From Flavobacterium sp. Root186 (lineage in GTDB: Bacteria; Bacteroidota; Bacteroidia; Flavobacteriales; Flavobacteriaceae), in the NCBI RefSeq assembly GCF_001428525.1, contig NZ_LMHW01000013.1, positions 373,175 through 437,174 on the forward strand: 64,000 nt of DNA. The letters run 5' to 3'. Position numbers and translations under genes: made by a program. Positions 18,857 through 28,481 of this stretch are shown one piece after another. The notes under the pieces were generated by a model. The model was not told the DNA's origin, did no database searches, and saw only the letters and a list, made by a program, of their open reading frames with translations. Numbering within the stretch: the first letter of the stretch is position 1; each line of letters begins with the position of its first letter.

Positions 18857-20131
18857 TTAGTATGCAAAAATCGGTCTTTCGCTCATTAATTCGTTTACTT
18901 GTTCAGCAACTTCTTCGATAACGTCTTCATTGGTATGATCAGTAAGAACTTTATCGATTAAAGCAACGATAGTTTCCATATCTTTTTCAACTAAACCACG
19001 AGTTGTGATTGCAGCTGTTCCAACACGAATTCCAGAAGTGATAAATGGTGATTTATCGTCAAAAGGAACCATGTTTTTATTTACAGTAATTTCAGCTTTT
19101 ACTAATGCGTTTTCAGCTTCTTTTCCAGAAATGTTTTTATTTCTTAAGTCAATAAGCATCATATGGTTATCCGTTCCGCCAGAAATAATATTGTAACCTC
19201 TTTTTACGAAAGCATCAGCCATTGCATTTGCATTTTTTTGTAATTGCATTGCATAAGAAAAGAATTCGTCTTTTAATGCTTCACCAAAAGCAACTGCTTT
19301 AGCAGCGATAATGTGCATTAAAGGCCCACCTTGATTTCCTGGGAAAACAGCTAAATCCAATAATGAAGACATCATTCTGATTTCTCCTTTTGGAGTTTTT
19401 AATCCTTGTGGATTTTCGAAATCTTTCCCCATTAAGATCAAACCTCCACGAGGTCCGCGTAATGTTTTGTGAGTCGTTGTAGAAACGATATGACAATGTG
19501 GAATTGGGTCATTTAATAATCCTTTTGCAATAAGACCTGCAGGGTGAGAAATATCAGCAAATAAAATTGCTCCTACGCTGTCTGCAATTTTTCTGAAACG
19601 CTCAAAATCCATATCGCGAGAATAAGCCGAAGCTCCGGCAATGATTAATTTTGGCTGTTCTTTAGTTGCAATTTCCTGAATTTTATCATAATCTAAACGA
19701 CCAGTTTCAGCATCTACACCGTAAAAAACCGGACGGTATAAACGTCCTGAAAAGTTTACAGGAGAACCGTGCGTTAAGTGACCACCGTGAGATAAATCGA
19801 AACCTAAAATAGTATCTCCAGGATTTAAACATGCGTGATAAACAGCAGTATTTGCCTGAGAACCAGAGTGAGGCTGTACGTTTGCGTATTCAGCACCAAA
19901 TAATTCTTTAGCTCTGTCAATAGCAATTTGCTCGATAACGTCAACTACTTCGCAACCGCCGTAGTATCTTTTGCCAGGATACCCCTCAGCATATTTGTTA
20001 GTTAAAACAGACCCGGCTGCTTCCATTACCTGATCACTTACAAAATTTTCTGAAGCAATTAGTTCTAATCCGTGAATTTGTCTATCTTTTTCTTCTAGAA
20101 TAAGATCAAAAATTTGTTCGTCGCGTTGCAT
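18857..20131 (-). CDS. glyA: Serine hydroxymethyltransferase
   Basis: 424 residues from [15 protein letters not shown] enzyme converting serine and tetrahydrofolate to glycine and 5,10-methylenetetrahydrofolate. The PLP lysine is K222 in [21 protein letters not shown] and the ELIASENF start are family marks. An ATG 12 codons upstream (20167) lies before the TATTTTTG promoter box at 20164-20157 and cannot be the main start. It is divergent from fahA. Confidence 0.96.
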   Translation of the reverse strand: MQRDEQIFDLILEEKDRQIHGLELIASENFVSDQVMEAAGSVLTNKYAEGYPGKRYYGGCEVVDVIEQIAIDRAKELFGAEYANVQPHSGSQANTAVYHACLNPGDTILGFDLSHGGHLTHGSPVNFSGRLYRPVFYGVDAETGRLDYDKIQEIATKEQPKLIIAGASAYSRDMDFERFRKIADSVGAILFADISHPAGLIAKGLLNDPIPHCHIVSTTTHKTLRGPRGGLILMGKDFENPQGLKTPKGEIRMMSSLLDLAVFPGNQGGPLMHIIAAKAVAFGEALKDEFFSYAMQLQKNANAMADAFVKRGYNIISGGTDNHMMLIDLRNKNISGKEAENALVKAEITVNKNMVPFDDKSPFITSGIRVGTAAITTRGLVEKDMETIVALIDKVLTDHTNEDVIEEVAEQVNELMSERPIFAY

Positions 20132-20156
20132 TTCTTCGTTTTTCGTTAATTTCCTG

Positions 20157-20164
20157 CAAAAATA
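20157..20164 (-). promoter_or_regulatory. -7 box of glyA
   Basis: TATTTTTG on the minus strand, about 25 nt before the ATG at 20131, matches TAnnTTTG. It predicts a short leader and fixes the start choice. Confidence 0.6.
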
Positions 20165-20174
20165 CAAAAAAACG

Positions 20175-20205
20175 TTTGTGATACTGTTAGATTATGATAT
20201 ATTTG
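20175..20205 (+). promoter_or_regulatory. Promoter of fahA
   Basis: TTTG (20175-20178), a 19-bp spacer and TATATTTG (20198-20205) match the Bacteroidota sigma-A consensus fully. Transcription should start near 20212, giving a leader of about 30 nt. Confidence 0.75.
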
Positions 20206-20240
20206 ACATGTAATTTTTCAACAAATAATTAACATCTCAC

Positions 20241-21524
20241 ATGCCAATAACCGCCAACGATACTAAAAGAAAATCATGGTTAGAAGTACCAGAAAATAGC
20301 GACTTCCCTATTCAAAATATCCCTTTCGGTGTATTTCTTACCAAAGAAAATGTCGTTACAGTAGGAACTAGAATTGGCGATTACGCTATAGATTTAGGGG
20401 CTTTACAACAATTAAACTATTTTGAAGGAATAGATTTAACCGATGATATGTTTATGCAGGACACGCTTAATGATTTTATTTCTGATGGAAAAAAAACATG
20501 GCGTCTGGTGCGAAATCGTATCGCTGATATTTTCGACGAAACCAATCCTCAGCTTAGAGATTCAACAAAAGACCGCGATATTGTTATTTTTAATATCGAC
20601 GATGTCGAAATGCAACTGCCCGTTTTAATTGGTGATTATACTGATTTTTATTCAAGCAAAGAACACGCTACAAATGTTGGTAAAATGTTCCGTGATCCAG
20701 AAAATGCGCTTCTGCCAAACTGGTTACATATCCCGGTTGGATATCACGGAAGAAGTTCTACAATTGTTCCGTCTGGAATTCCGGTTCACAGACCAATGGG
20801 ACAAACGATGCCTGCTGGCGGAGATTATCCTGTTTTTGGTCCGTCTCGTTTAGTAGATTTTGAACTTGAAACTGCTTTTATTACTACTGATGTGAATATT
20901 ATGGGAGAAAATATCCCAACGTATGAAGCAGAAGATTATATTTTCGGGATGGTTTTATTGAATGACTGGAGTGCGCGCGATATTCAAAAATGGGAATATG
21001 TACCTCTTGGACCATTCTTAGCTAAAAACTTTGCAACATCAATTTCTCCTTGGATTGTAACTATGGATGCTTTGGAGCCTTTTAGAACAAAAGGCCCTAA
21101 ACAAGATCCATCACCGCTTCCGTATTTACAAACAAAAGGAAAAAAAGCTTTTGATATTCATTTAGAGGTTTCAATCAAACCTGAAGAGGCTGAAGAAACT
21201 GTGGTTTCAAAATCTAATTTCAAATATTTATACTGGTCAATGAGTCAGCAATTAGCGCATCATACTTCAAACGGATGCCGTGTAAATTCTGGTGATATGA
21301 TGGGATCAGGAACGATTTCAGGGCCAACTCCTGATAGTTTTGGTTCGATGTTAGAATTGACTTGGGGCGGGAAAAATCCGCTTACCTTAAAAGATGGTAG
21401 TGAACGTAAATTTATAGAAGATAATGATACTGTAATTATTAGAGGTTTCTGTGAAAATGCAGAAGTTAGAATTGGTTTTGGAGAAGTTGCGAGTCAGCTG
21501 TTACCTCCATTCATCAGACAATGA
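20241..21524 (+). CDS. fahA: Fumarylacetoacetase
   Basis: 427 residues, the last enzyme of tyrosine breakdown, splitting fumarylacetoacetate to fumarate and acetoacetate. The N-terminal SH3-like domain (about 1-120) is followed by the catalytic domain with GYHGRSSTIVPSG, the metal ligands in DFELETAF and the NDWSARDIQKWEYVPLGPFL block. Length matches the family (about 420). No other tyrosine-degradation gene is adjacent. It has its own promoter and terminator. Confidence 0.95.
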   Translation: MPITANDTKRKSWLEVPENSDFPIQNIPFGVFLTKENVVTVGTRIGDYAIDLGALQQLNYFEGIDLTDDMFMQDTLNDFISDGKKTWRLVRNRIADIFDETNPQLRDSTKDRDIVIFNIDDVEMQLPVLIGDYTDFYSSKEHATNVGKMFRDPENALLPNWLHIPVGYHGRSSTIVPSGIPVHRPMGQTMPAGGDYPVFGPSRLVDFELETAFITTDVNIMGENIPTYEAEDYIFGMVLLNDWSARDIQKWEYVPLGPFLAKNFATSISPWIVTMDALEPFRTKGPKQDPSPLPYLQTKGKKAFDIHLEVSIKPEEAEETVVSKSNFKYLYWSMSQQLAHHTSNGCRVNSGDMMGSGTISGPTPDSFGSMLELTWGGKNPLTLKDGSERKFIEDNDTVIIRGFCENAEVRIGFGEVASQLLPPFIRQ

Positions 21525-21562
21525 AGAGCAGATAAAGTATCTTAAGAGATATAGAAAAATTA

Positions 21563-21592
21563 AAAACCTTGGTGAGAGCCAAGGTTTTTTTT
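21563..21592 (+). terminator. Terminator of fahA
   Basis: AAAACCTTGG (21563-21572) pairs with CCAAGGTTTT (21579-21588), followed by more Ts. Confidence 0.88.
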
Positions 21593-21649
21593 TATGTTTT
21601 TTTTGCCACAGATTAAAAGATTAAAAATATTTTTTTCATCTGAATGTTT

Positions 21650-21869
21650 TGAATCTCGCAAAGTCGCAGAGCCGCAAAGTTTTTATAATTTATCAATAGC
21701 CTCCAGTTTTAACTGGAGGGAAAATAAAGTCTAATTAAGGGCTTTAGCCAAAAAAATAGTTTGGCTAAAGCCTTTTTTTTTTTTAAAATATAAATACCTC
21801 CAGTTAAAACTGGAAGCAACTAAAAAAAACTTTGCACCTTCGCGACTTTGCGAGATTAAATCTGTATAG
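21650..21869. repeat. Nested composite palindrome
   Basis: Three levels of inverted symmetry: the outer pair AATCTCGCAAAGTCGC / GCGACTTTGCGAGATT; an inner pair of CCTCCAGTT...AACTGGAGG palindromes (21700-21719 and, less perfect, 21797-21815); and a core 13-bp hairpin GGCTTTAGCCAAA / TTTGGCTAAAGCC (21740-21772) followed by about 11 Ts. The 21525-21959 gap holds the fahA terminator, a GCCACAGATTA string and this structure. I see no gene in it. Confidence 0.75.
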
Positions 21870-21959
21870 AATACTTTGACAAAAATCTTTGCGGAACTTG
21901 GACTTAGCTTTAGCCTTACAAAACAGTTCAAAAAACTTTGTGTCTTCGTGGCAAAAAAA

Positions 21960-23000
21960 TTATGCCGGAATCTGCTGGCTTAAACAATGTAATGTTCCGA
22001 ATCCCCAGATGAAATCTATACAGCTTATTCCGATAACTTCTCTGTCAGGAAAACATTCTGAAAGTATATTTAAAGCTACACGGTCATAACTGTCATTAAA
22101 TGTCGGAACCAGAACACAATTATTTAAAATTAAGAAATTAGCATAACTTGCTGGTAATCTTAAATCTTCAAAATCAACACGTTTTGGCATTGGTAACGCT
22201 ACAATAACCGGAGATTTTCCGTTTTCTAGTTTTGCGTTTTGCAAGCGTTTCAAATTATCCTGCAAAGGTTTGTAATTTGAATCGTTTTTATCTGTTTCTA
22301 CAATAGTTACGATTGTATCTTCATTTACGAATCGGCATAAATCATCAATGTGCCCGTGTGTATCATCACCTTCTATTCCGTCACCAAGCCAAATAACATT
22401 GGTAACTCCTAGATATTCTTTAAAAACCGCTTCGTAATCTTCTTTTGTAAAACCTTGATTTCGAACCTGAATTGTTGGGTGCATTAAACATTCTTCAGAA
22501 GTCAATAAAGTTCCTTTTCCATTTACATCAATTGCACCGCCTTCAACGATTACTGGTTTTCCTTTATAAGTAACCTGAGTTAAAGGCACATCAATAAAAT
22601 CGGCCACTTTACCCGGAACAAATTTATCTAATTGATAGTTTTTATATTTCGCCCATCCATTAAAATTGAAATTTAATGCTTCTCTTTTTGAACCATTTTT
22701 TACAATAATCGGCCCGGAATCACGCATCCAGCTTCTGTTTGTTTTATGGATTATATAAGAGATGTTTTTAAGGTTAGCACGAGCTCTTTCAAGCATTTCG
22801 GCTACTTTTTCTTTTAGCTTTTCATCGGCTACAACCAAAAAAACAGTTTCAAACGTCGCTACTTTTTTAATAAATTCTACAAAAGCCCATTGAACTGCTT
22901 CATATTTTCCCGGCCAGTCGTTACCGTTATGCGGAAAACATAATACAATTCCTTGTTGTTTTTCCCACTCTGCTGGAAATCTTCTATTATTTGCTGCCAT
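21960..23000 (-). CDS. aguA: Agmatine deiminase
   Basis: 346 residues of the peptidyl-arginine/agmatine deiminase family, turning agmatine into N-carbamoylputrescine. Motifs: WMRDSGPI, the GIEGDDTHGHIDDLCRFV block with catalytic Asp and His, and the nucleophile C339 in GTLHCLSQQ. The partner enzyme aguB is 3 kb away on the same strand, so putrescine can be made without ornithine decarboxylase. Confidence 0.92.
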   Translation of the reverse strand: MAANNRRFPAEWEKQQGIVLCFPHNGNDWPGKYEAVQWAFVEFIKKVATFETVFLVVADEKLKEKVAEMLERARANLKNISYIIHKTNRSWMRDSGPIIVKNGSKREALNFNFNGWAKYKNYQLDKFVPGKVADFIDVPLTQVTYKGKPVIVEGGAIDVNGKGTLLTSEECLMHPTIQVRNQGFTKEDYEAVFKEYLGVTNVIWLGDGIEGDDTHGHIDDLCRFVNEDTIVTIVETDKNDSNYKPLQDNLKRLQNAKLENGKSPVIVALPMPKRVDFEDLRLPASYANFLILNNCVLVPTFNDSYDRVALNILSECFPDREVIGISCIDFIWGFGTLHCLSQQIPA

Positions 23001-23138
23001 AAAAGGTTCTAATTTTTAAAAGTGTACAAAGATAAGCATTCGTTAGGATTTTAAAACATCTGAATAAAAATGATGTGTTATTTCACAAAGAATATCTTCC
23101 AAAAATTAAGTTAAAGATTAAATAATGAAGGCTTAATA

Positions 23139-23166
23139 TTTGACCGAGATTGGCTAATTACTTTTG
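23139..23166 (+). promoter_or_regulatory. Promoter of the propeller lipoprotein gene
   Basis: TTTG (23139-23142), 16 bp, then TACTTTTG (23159-23166), a slightly short spacing for the consensus, about 20 nt before the ATG. Confidence 0.55.
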
Positions 23167-23187
23167 GCGAAACTAAAAAACTAACAA

Positions 23188-24708
23188 ATGAAAAAAATTA
23201 GTATCACATTATTAGCTGCTTTATTTTTAATGACAAGCTGTAATAACGATGAAAACTCTAACAACGAAGAACCGGAAGTTGTTGTAAATGAAAATCCTGC
23301 CACTTTTAAAGAAATTGGTTCGATTAAAATTGGAGAAGCTGCTGCTGCTGAAATCTCTGCTTACTGCGAAAAAACAAAAAGACTTTTTACTGTAAATAAC
23401 AGCGGAACTAATCAAATTGATGTTATTGATTTAGCCGACCCAACAAAACCGGTTAAAATTGGTAAAATTGATTTAGCTGCTTATGAAGGTGCATCAAACA
23501 GTGTTTCTGTTTATGATGGAAAACTTGCTGTAGCTTTAGAATCAACGGTTAACAAACAAGGAAACGGAAAGGTTGTTATTTTTAATACAAGCGATTACAG
23601 CTTAATAAAACAAGTTACAGTGGGTGCTTTGCCAGATATGATCACATTTTCTGCTGATGGAAAATATATTATGACAGCAAATGAAGGTGAGCCAAGTACA
23701 GATTATTTGCAAGACCCAAACGGAACTATCTCTATTATCGAAACTAGCAATTATAGTGTTACAACTCTTGATTTTGCTTCTTTCAGTAACCAGGCAGCGG
23801 CATTGGCTAAAGACGGATTCAGAATTTCTAAGTATGCTAAAAGCTTTGCTCAGGATATTGAGCCAGAATACATTACAATTTCTGATGATTCAAAAACAGC
23901 TTGGGTAACTTTACAAGAAAACAATGGTGTTGCAAAAGTGGATTTGACTTCAAAAACTATTACTGCAATTTATCCTCTGGGATTAAAAGATTACAATACG
24001 GCAGAAAATGCTATTGATGTAAGTGATAGTGATGATAAAATTGCATTTAGCCCATGGAAAGTAAAGGGATTGTATATGCCGGATGCTATTAGTCATTTTT
24101 CTTCTAATAATGTTCCTTACTTTGTTACTGCTAATGAAGGTGACGCAAGAGAATATGATGCTTATACAGACATTAAACGTATGAAAAGCCTGAAGCTTGA
24201 TGCAACTGTTTTTCCTGATGCCGCGACTTTAAAACTAGATGCTAATTTAGGAAGATTGAATCTTATTACTGATATGGGAGATACTGATGGTGATGGCGAT
24301 TTAGATGAAATGGTAAGTTTTGGTGCAAGATCATTTTCTATTTGGAATGGAAACACTGGAAAAATTGTTTATGACAGTAAAAATGATGTTGATAAAAAAA
24401 CAAATGAATTAGGCACTTATGATGACAAACGAAGCGATGATAAAGGTTCTGAACCAGAAGCAGTAGTTGTTACAAAAATGGGAAATCAGAATATTTTATT
24501 TGTGGGTCTTGAAAGATCTGATGCTTTTATGACTTATGATGTTACGAATCCTGCCTCGCCTCAATATTTACAAACGGTAAAAACGGGTGATGCACCAGAA
24601 GGAATTCTTTTTATTCCGGCTTCAAAAAGTCCGACTAAAAGAAGTTTAGTTGTTGTAAGCAGCGAAGGCGACGGAACTATAAAAATATATCAGCCAGACT
24701 TAAAATAA
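23188..24708 (+). CDS. Choice-of-anchor I family lipoprotein (beta-propeller)
   Basis: 506 residues. A lipoprotein signal peptide ends in MTSC with the lipid-bearing C18; the next residues NNDENSNNEE are acidic, like the surface-export signal of Bacteroidota lipoproteins. The body is a seven-bladed-propeller-like repeat protein (IDVIDLADPTKPVKIGKI, GALPDMITFSADGKYIMTANEGEP) of the choice-of-anchor I / alkaline phosphatase-associated type. A calcium-like DTDGDGDLDE segment is present. Substrate unknown; probably on the outer cell surface. Confidence 0.8.
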   Translation: MKKISITLLAALFLMTSCNNDENSNNEEPEVVVNENPATFKEIGSIKIGEAAAAEISAYCEKTKRLFTVNNSGTNQIDVIDLADPTKPVKIGKIDLAAYEGASNSVSVYDGKLAVALESTVNKQGNGKVVIFNTSDYSLIKQVTVGALPDMITFSADGKYIMTANEGEPSTDYLQDPNGTISIIETSNYSVTTLDFASFSNQAAALAKDGFRISKYAKSFAQDIEPEYITISDDSKTAWVTLQENNGVAKVDLTSKTITAIYPLGLKDYNTAENAIDVSDSDDKIAFSPWKVKGLYMPDAISHFSSNNVPYFVTANEGDAREYDAYTDIKRMKSLKLDATVFPDAATLKLDANLGRLNLITDMGDTDGDGDLDEMVSFGARSFSIWNGNTGKIVYDSKNDVDKKTNELGTYDDKRSDDKGSEPEAVVVTKMGNQNILFVGLERSDAFMTYDVTNPASPQYLQTVKTGDAPEGILFIPASKSPTKRSLVVVSSEGDGTIKIYQPDLK

Positions 24709-24727
24709 CCAGTATTTTAAAATTCTT

Positions 24728-24760
24728 AAAAGGGTAAAATTTAGATTTTATCCTTTTTTT
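24728..24760 (+). terminator. Terminator of the propeller lipoprotein gene
   Basis: AAAAGGGTAAAAT (24728-24740) pairs with ATTTTATCCTTTT (24745-24757) with one G-U pair, followed by a T-run. Confidence 0.8.
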
Positions 24761-24861
24761 TTTCTAAAAATAAAAATTTAATTACCGCATTTTCAGATTC
24801 ATAGACAAAACAATGGGAATTATGTAAGACGGGATACAACACATTCCTAAAATGCCAGCCC

Positions 24862-24869
24862 TACTTTTG
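24862..24869 (+). promoter_or_regulatory. -7 box of the OmpA-family gene
   Basis: TACTTTTG matches TAnnTTTG; transcription would start near 24876, giving a leader of about 35 nt. No TTTG is obvious at -33. Confidence 0.5.
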
Positions 24870-24910
24870 CTAAGAGTTTAAATAAAAGCCGAATTAAATT
24901 TTTTGATATT

Positions 24911-26170
24911 ATGAAAAAGAAATTAGCATCTGTATCTCTTTTACTATTAGCCTTCGCTGCAAATGCACAAATGACTACCATGTCTACAACACCAAGTATT
25001 GAAAAGCCTGAATATAATAAATGGTCTATCGAATTAAATGGTGGTGTTAATAAACCAACAAGAGCCATGACTCCGGGATATGCTACTGAAAGCCTGAATT
25101 TGTTTCATGGTGATTTAGGTGTACGATATATGTTTAATCCAAAATTTGGTGTAAAGTTAGATGTTGGATACGATCAATTTACTGAAAAAGACAATACTCC
25201 CGATTTCGAAAGCCGATATGTTCGTGCTAGTTTACAAGGGGTTATTAATGTTGGACGTGCCTTAAATTTTGAAACATGGACAAATACTATTGGGATTTTG
25301 GCACATGGAGGTTTTGGAGTGTCGCAAATTAGTACTGAAACCGGTTTTGGCGGTCAGGATTATATGGCCCACGGAATCGCTGGTTTGACAGGACAAATTA
25401 AATTAAGTAACCGAGTTGCTTTGACTGGTGATCTTACCGGAATTATTAACGGAAGACAAAACTGGAATTTTGACGGAATGGGAAATACTACAACAGGCTC
25501 ATTTGACGGTATATTACTAAATGCATCTGTTGGTTTGACTTTCTATCTTGGTAAAAATGAAAAGCATGCTGACTGGTATTCTGAAGAAAATGAAAGACTA
25601 AACAAATTAGAAGACAGGGTTACAACTATTGAAACTGGCCTTATTGACAGTGATAAAGATGGTGTTGCTGACTTATATGATTTAGAGCCAAATACAATTG
25701 CAGGAGTTGCTGTAAATACAAAAGGACAATCTATTGATAACAATCAAAATGGTGTACCGGATGAGCTGGAAAGTTATTTAGAGAAAACATACGGACAAAA
25801 CGGTAAAGGCGCAACAAACAGTACCGTTGAAGAATTAATTAATGGAGGATATGTAAATGTTTATTTTGATTTTAATTCGTCTAAACCAACAAATGCTTCT
25901 TTATCAGGTGTTGATTTCTTAGTGAAATATCTAAAAAATAATCCTGGAAAATCTGCAGATATTATTGGTTATGCTGACGAAATTGGAAAAACAAGTTACA
26001 ATACTGAATTATCAAGAAAAAGAGCTGAAGCTGTGAAGAAAGTGGCTGTTAATGCGGGAATAGATGCTTCAAGATTGAATGTAATTGCTAATGGAGAAGA
26101 TACTTCCGTTAACAAAAATTCAAAAGAGGCACGTCAAATCGTGAGAAGAGTTACTTTTCAGGTAAAGTAA
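24911..26170 (+). CDS. OmpA-family outer membrane protein
   Basis: 419 residues: signal peptide (ending AANAQ), an N-terminal beta-barrel of about 200 residues, a short coiled linker (NERLNKLEDRVTTIE), thrombospondin type-3-like calcium repeats (DSDKDGVADLYD, DNNQNGVPDELE) and a C-terminal OmpA domain from about residue 311. The peptidoglycan-binding pattern NTELSRKRAEAV is present. It probably links the outer membrane to the cell wall and is likely abundant. Confidence 0.92.
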   Translation: MKKKLASVSLLLLAFAANAQMTTMSTTPSIEKPEYNKWSIELNGGVNKPTRAMTPGYATESLNLFHGDLGVRYMFNPKFGVKLDVGYDQFTEKDNTPDFESRYVRASLQGVINVGRALNFETWTNTIGILAHGGFGVSQISTETGFGGQDYMAHGIAGLTGQIKLSNRVALTGDLTGIINGRQNWNFDGMGNTTTGSFDGILLNASVGLTFYLGKNEKHADWYSEENERLNKLEDRVTTIETGLIDSDKDGVADLYDLEPNTIAGVAVNTKGQSIDNNQNGVPDELESYLEKTYGQNGKGATNSTVEELINGGYVNVYFDFNSSKPTNASLSGVDFLVKYLKNNPGKSADIIGYADEIGKTSYNTELSRKRAEAVKKVAVNAGIDASRLNVIANGEDTSVNKNSKEARQIVRRVTFQVK

Positions 26171-26186
26171 ATTATATATTACATTA

Positions 26187-26222
26187 AAAAAGGCCGTTTC
26201 AATAATTTGAAACGGCCTTTTT
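26187..26222. terminator. Bidirectional terminator between the ompA-like gene and aguB
   Basis: AAAAAGGCCGTTTCAA (26187-26202) pairs perfectly over 16 bp with 26207-26222 around a TAAT loop. It has As before and Ts after the stem, so it can serve both converging genes. Confidence 0.9.
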
Positions 26223-26245
26223 TGTTTGATAAAGGATAGATAAGA

Positions 26246-27136
26246 TTATTTATCAATTGCTCTTTTTGTAATATCACCAAAAGCATCAATTCTTCTATCT
26301 CTGAAGAATGGCCAGTTTTGACGTACATTTTCCTGTAAATCCAAGTCAACCTCAGCAATTAAGATTTCTTCTTTATCGTGAGAAGCCTGAGCTAAAATTT
26401 CACCTTGCGGACCAGCAATAAATGACGCTCCCCAAAATTGAATTCCTTCTGTTCCTTCAAGATATTTTTCAAGACCAATTCGGTTTGCTGCTGCAACGAA
26501 AACACCATTTGCAACGGCGTGTCCTTTCATTACATTCATCCAGGCTCCGTATTGATTTTCTCCGTATTGTTCTTTTTCTTTTGGATGCCATCCAATTGCT
26601 GTTGGATAAAATAAAACCTCAGCACCTTTTAAAGCTGTAATACGAGCTGCTTCAGGATACCATTGATCCCAGCAGATTAATGTTCCAACAGTTCCTTTTT
26701 TAGTTTCTATTGCCTGAAAACCTAAATCACCTGGCGTGAAGTAGAATTTTTCGTAGAAATGCGGATCGTCCGGAATGTGCATTTTACGGTATAAACCAGC
26801 TTCTGTACCATCTGTATCGATGATATAAGCGCTGTTATGGTAAATTCCTGCCATTCTTTTTTCGAAGAAAGGAACAATAATTACTACTCCAAGTTCTTTT
26901 GCCAACTCGCTGAACGCAATAAATGAAGTGCTGTAAAGTGGTTCTGCTAATGCAAAATTGTCTACATCTTCGCTTTGGCAAAAATAATGACTGCTATATA
27001 ATTCCGGAAGTAAGATAACTTCTGCGCCTTGACTTGCCGCGTCTCTTACCCAGCTGATACATTTTTTTAGATTATTTTCGGCTACATCATTCAGGTTTAA
27101 CTGAATTACCGATATTTTATATTTTCTTTTCGACAT
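26246..27136 (-). CDS. aguB: N-carbamoylputrescine amidase
   Basis: About 296 residues from MSKRKYKISVIQLN; an ATG 16 codons further up gives an unconvincing extension. Nitrilase superfamily with the catalytic triad E45 (LLPELYSSHYF), K118 (LYRKMHIPDDP) and C155 (GTLICWDQWYPEAAR). It hydrolyses N-carbamoylputrescine to putrescine, CO2 and ammonia, following AguA. The GENQYGAWMNVMKGHA stretch fits this subfamily rather than general nitrilases. Confidence 0.92.
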   Translation of the reverse strand: MSKRKYKISVIQLNLNDVAENNLKKCISWVRDAASQGAEVILLPELYSSHYFCQSEDVDNFALAEPLYSTSFIAFSELAKELGVVIIVPFFEKRMAGIYHNSAYIIDTDGTEAGLYRKMHIPDDPHFYEKFYFTPGDLGFQAIETKKGTVGTLICWDQWYPEAARITALKGAEVLFYPTAIGWHPKEKEQYGENQYGAWMNVMKGHAVANGVFVAAANRIGLEKYLEGTEGIQFWGASFIAGPQGEILAQASHDKEEILIAEVDLDLQENVRQNWPFFRDRRIDAFGDITKRAIDK

Positions 27137-27231
27137 GACATAAAATTTAGAGTGCAAAAATAGTAAATTTTGGAGGAATGGCAAAAACTCAGTGTTTTAT
27201 GATATAATTAAATCGAAGTATATCCCTAAAT

Positions 27232-27284
27232 AAAAAACCATCTTACATCAACTTAAAAATTAAATTGCTGTAAGATGGTTTTTT
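27232..27284 (-). terminator. Long-loop hairpin terminator of the 27305 lipoprotein gene
   Basis: AAAAACCATCTTACA (27232-27246) pairs with TGTAAGATGGTTTTT (27269-27283) around a 22-nt loop; T-runs occur on both strands. Confidence 0.75.
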
Positions 27285-27304
27285 CAACCTAAAAATCAGT
27301 TCAA

Positions 27305-27718
27305 TTAATCGATAACTACTGTCTTAGTTATAAATTCAGTTTCAGATTTTTTGAATTTGATATTATAAGTTCCTTTTGATGGTGCCAAAAATGTATATGT
27401 TGTGTGCAAAGCAGTTGGTGTTTGGTTTGCACAAGTTGTTAAAGGATATTTTGCTTCTACTTGAAATCCTTCGTCTTTACCAAGTGATATATCAGCGATT
27501 CTGTCAAATTGACCGCATGCGTTATCTACAATAAAAGATATTTCATAATTAATTTCGACGTTGACTTTACCTGTCGCCGGCCCGCTGATTGCTGTAACAT
27601 TTGCTGCTCTAGAAGTAGTTTGAGGTGTTTCTTTCCCATTATCGTCACTGCTGCATGAAACCAAAGAAACAGTTAAAAAAAACACTGCTAAAACCGATTG
27701 TAATTTAAAAATCTTCAT
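27305..27718 (-). CDS. Small lipoprotein, paralogue of the next gene
   Basis: 137 residues. Signal peptide with lipobox LVSC (C22) followed by SSDDNGKE, resembling the acidic surface-export tag of Bacteroidota. The mature part is a single all-beta domain: the block GPATGKVNVEINYEISFIVD and the ending FKKSETEFITKTVVID are nearly identical in the downstream-numbered neighbour at 27892-28305. Three Cys remain in the mature chain, one of them the lipid-bearing C22. I know no function for this family. Confidence 0.8.
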   Translation of the reverse strand: MKIFKLQSVLAVFFLTVSLVSCSSDDNGKETPQTTSRAANVTAISGPATGKVNVEINYEISFIVDNACGQFDRIADISLGKDEGFQVEAKYPLTTCANQTPTALHTTYTFLAPSKGTYNIKFKKSETEFITKTVVID

Positions 27719-27812
27719 ATAAATTTTATTAATTGTTTATTGTTATAAGATGAGGCTAAAGTACAAAGGTTGCTTTAAAAAATGCTAAATATTTTATAAT
27801 ATTCTTAAAATA

Positions 27813-27862
27813 AAAACCATTTTACATCGGTTTAAAAATTTAAACTTTTGCAAAATGGTTTT
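27813..27862 (-). terminator. Long-loop hairpin terminator of the 27892 lipoprotein gene
   Basis: AAAACCATTTT (27813-27823) pairs with AAAATGGTTTT (27852-27862). The loop contains TCGGTTTAAAAATTTAAAC. Sequence and layout resemble the terminator at 27232-27284, so gene and terminator were duplicated together. Confidence 0.7.
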
Positions 27863-27891
27863 ACCACCTAAAGTAATCTACTAAGAAATGC

Positions 27892-28305
27892 TTAGTCTAT
27901 AACAACTGTCTTAGTTAAAAATTCTGTTTCTGATTTTTTGAATTTGATATCAAAAGTTCCTTTTGCAGTTGCCTTAAATTTATAAACTGTCTTTTTAGGA
28001 TCCGGAACTTGCTGCGTGCAAACTCCAGTTGGGTATTTCGCTATAACCTGTAATCCATTTATGGTTCCAATTTTTACTTCAGAAATTTTATCGAATTCTC
28101 CACAAGCATTATCAACAATGTAAGTTATCTCATAGCTTAACTCGTCATTAACTTTTCCAGTCGCCGGTCCAGTAATTCCAGTGACTAACGCTGCTTTTAA
28201 AACTGGATTGTCTGCCGGTTTCTCGTCATCATCATTATTGCATGAAAAAGATACAATTGACAAGAATAAAACTACTAAAACTGATTTTAATTTAAAACTT
28301 TTCAT
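27892..28305 (-). CDS. Small lipoprotein, tandem paralogue
   Basis: 137 residues from MKSFKLKSVLVVLFLSIVSFSC; an upstream ATG at 28428 adds a spurious 41-residue N-terminus with no signal peptide. After the lipobox come NNDDDEKP, again acidic. The GPATGKVNDELSYEITYIVD block and the end FKKSETEFLTKTVVID match the neighbour at 27305, with the middle more diverged. The pair is a tandem duplication; both encode probable outer-membrane or surface lipoproteins of unknown role. Confidence 0.8.
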   Translation of the reverse strand: MKSFKLKSVLVVLFLSIVSFSCNNDDDEKPADNPVLKAALVTGITGPATGKVNDELSYEITYIVDNACGEFDKISEVKIGTINGLQVIAKYPTGVCTQQVPDPKKTVYKFKATAKGTFDIKFKKSETEFLTKTVVID

Positions 28306-28481
28306 ATAAAATAATAATTTAATGTTATAATATGAAGATGCAGGATAAATAAAATGGTTGCTTTGGTTAAATGTTAATTTGAATAATAAAAAGATTAAAC
28401 ACTTGTTATTAAGAAACTTATTCGACAAAAATAATTTTAAAAAGAAGCATAATTTCTTATGAAAACAAAAATTTTCTCGTT

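Noticed and set aside
20132..20167. Upstream ATG for glyA
   Set aside because: It lies upstream of the TATTTTTG promoter box and adds residues absent from the family.
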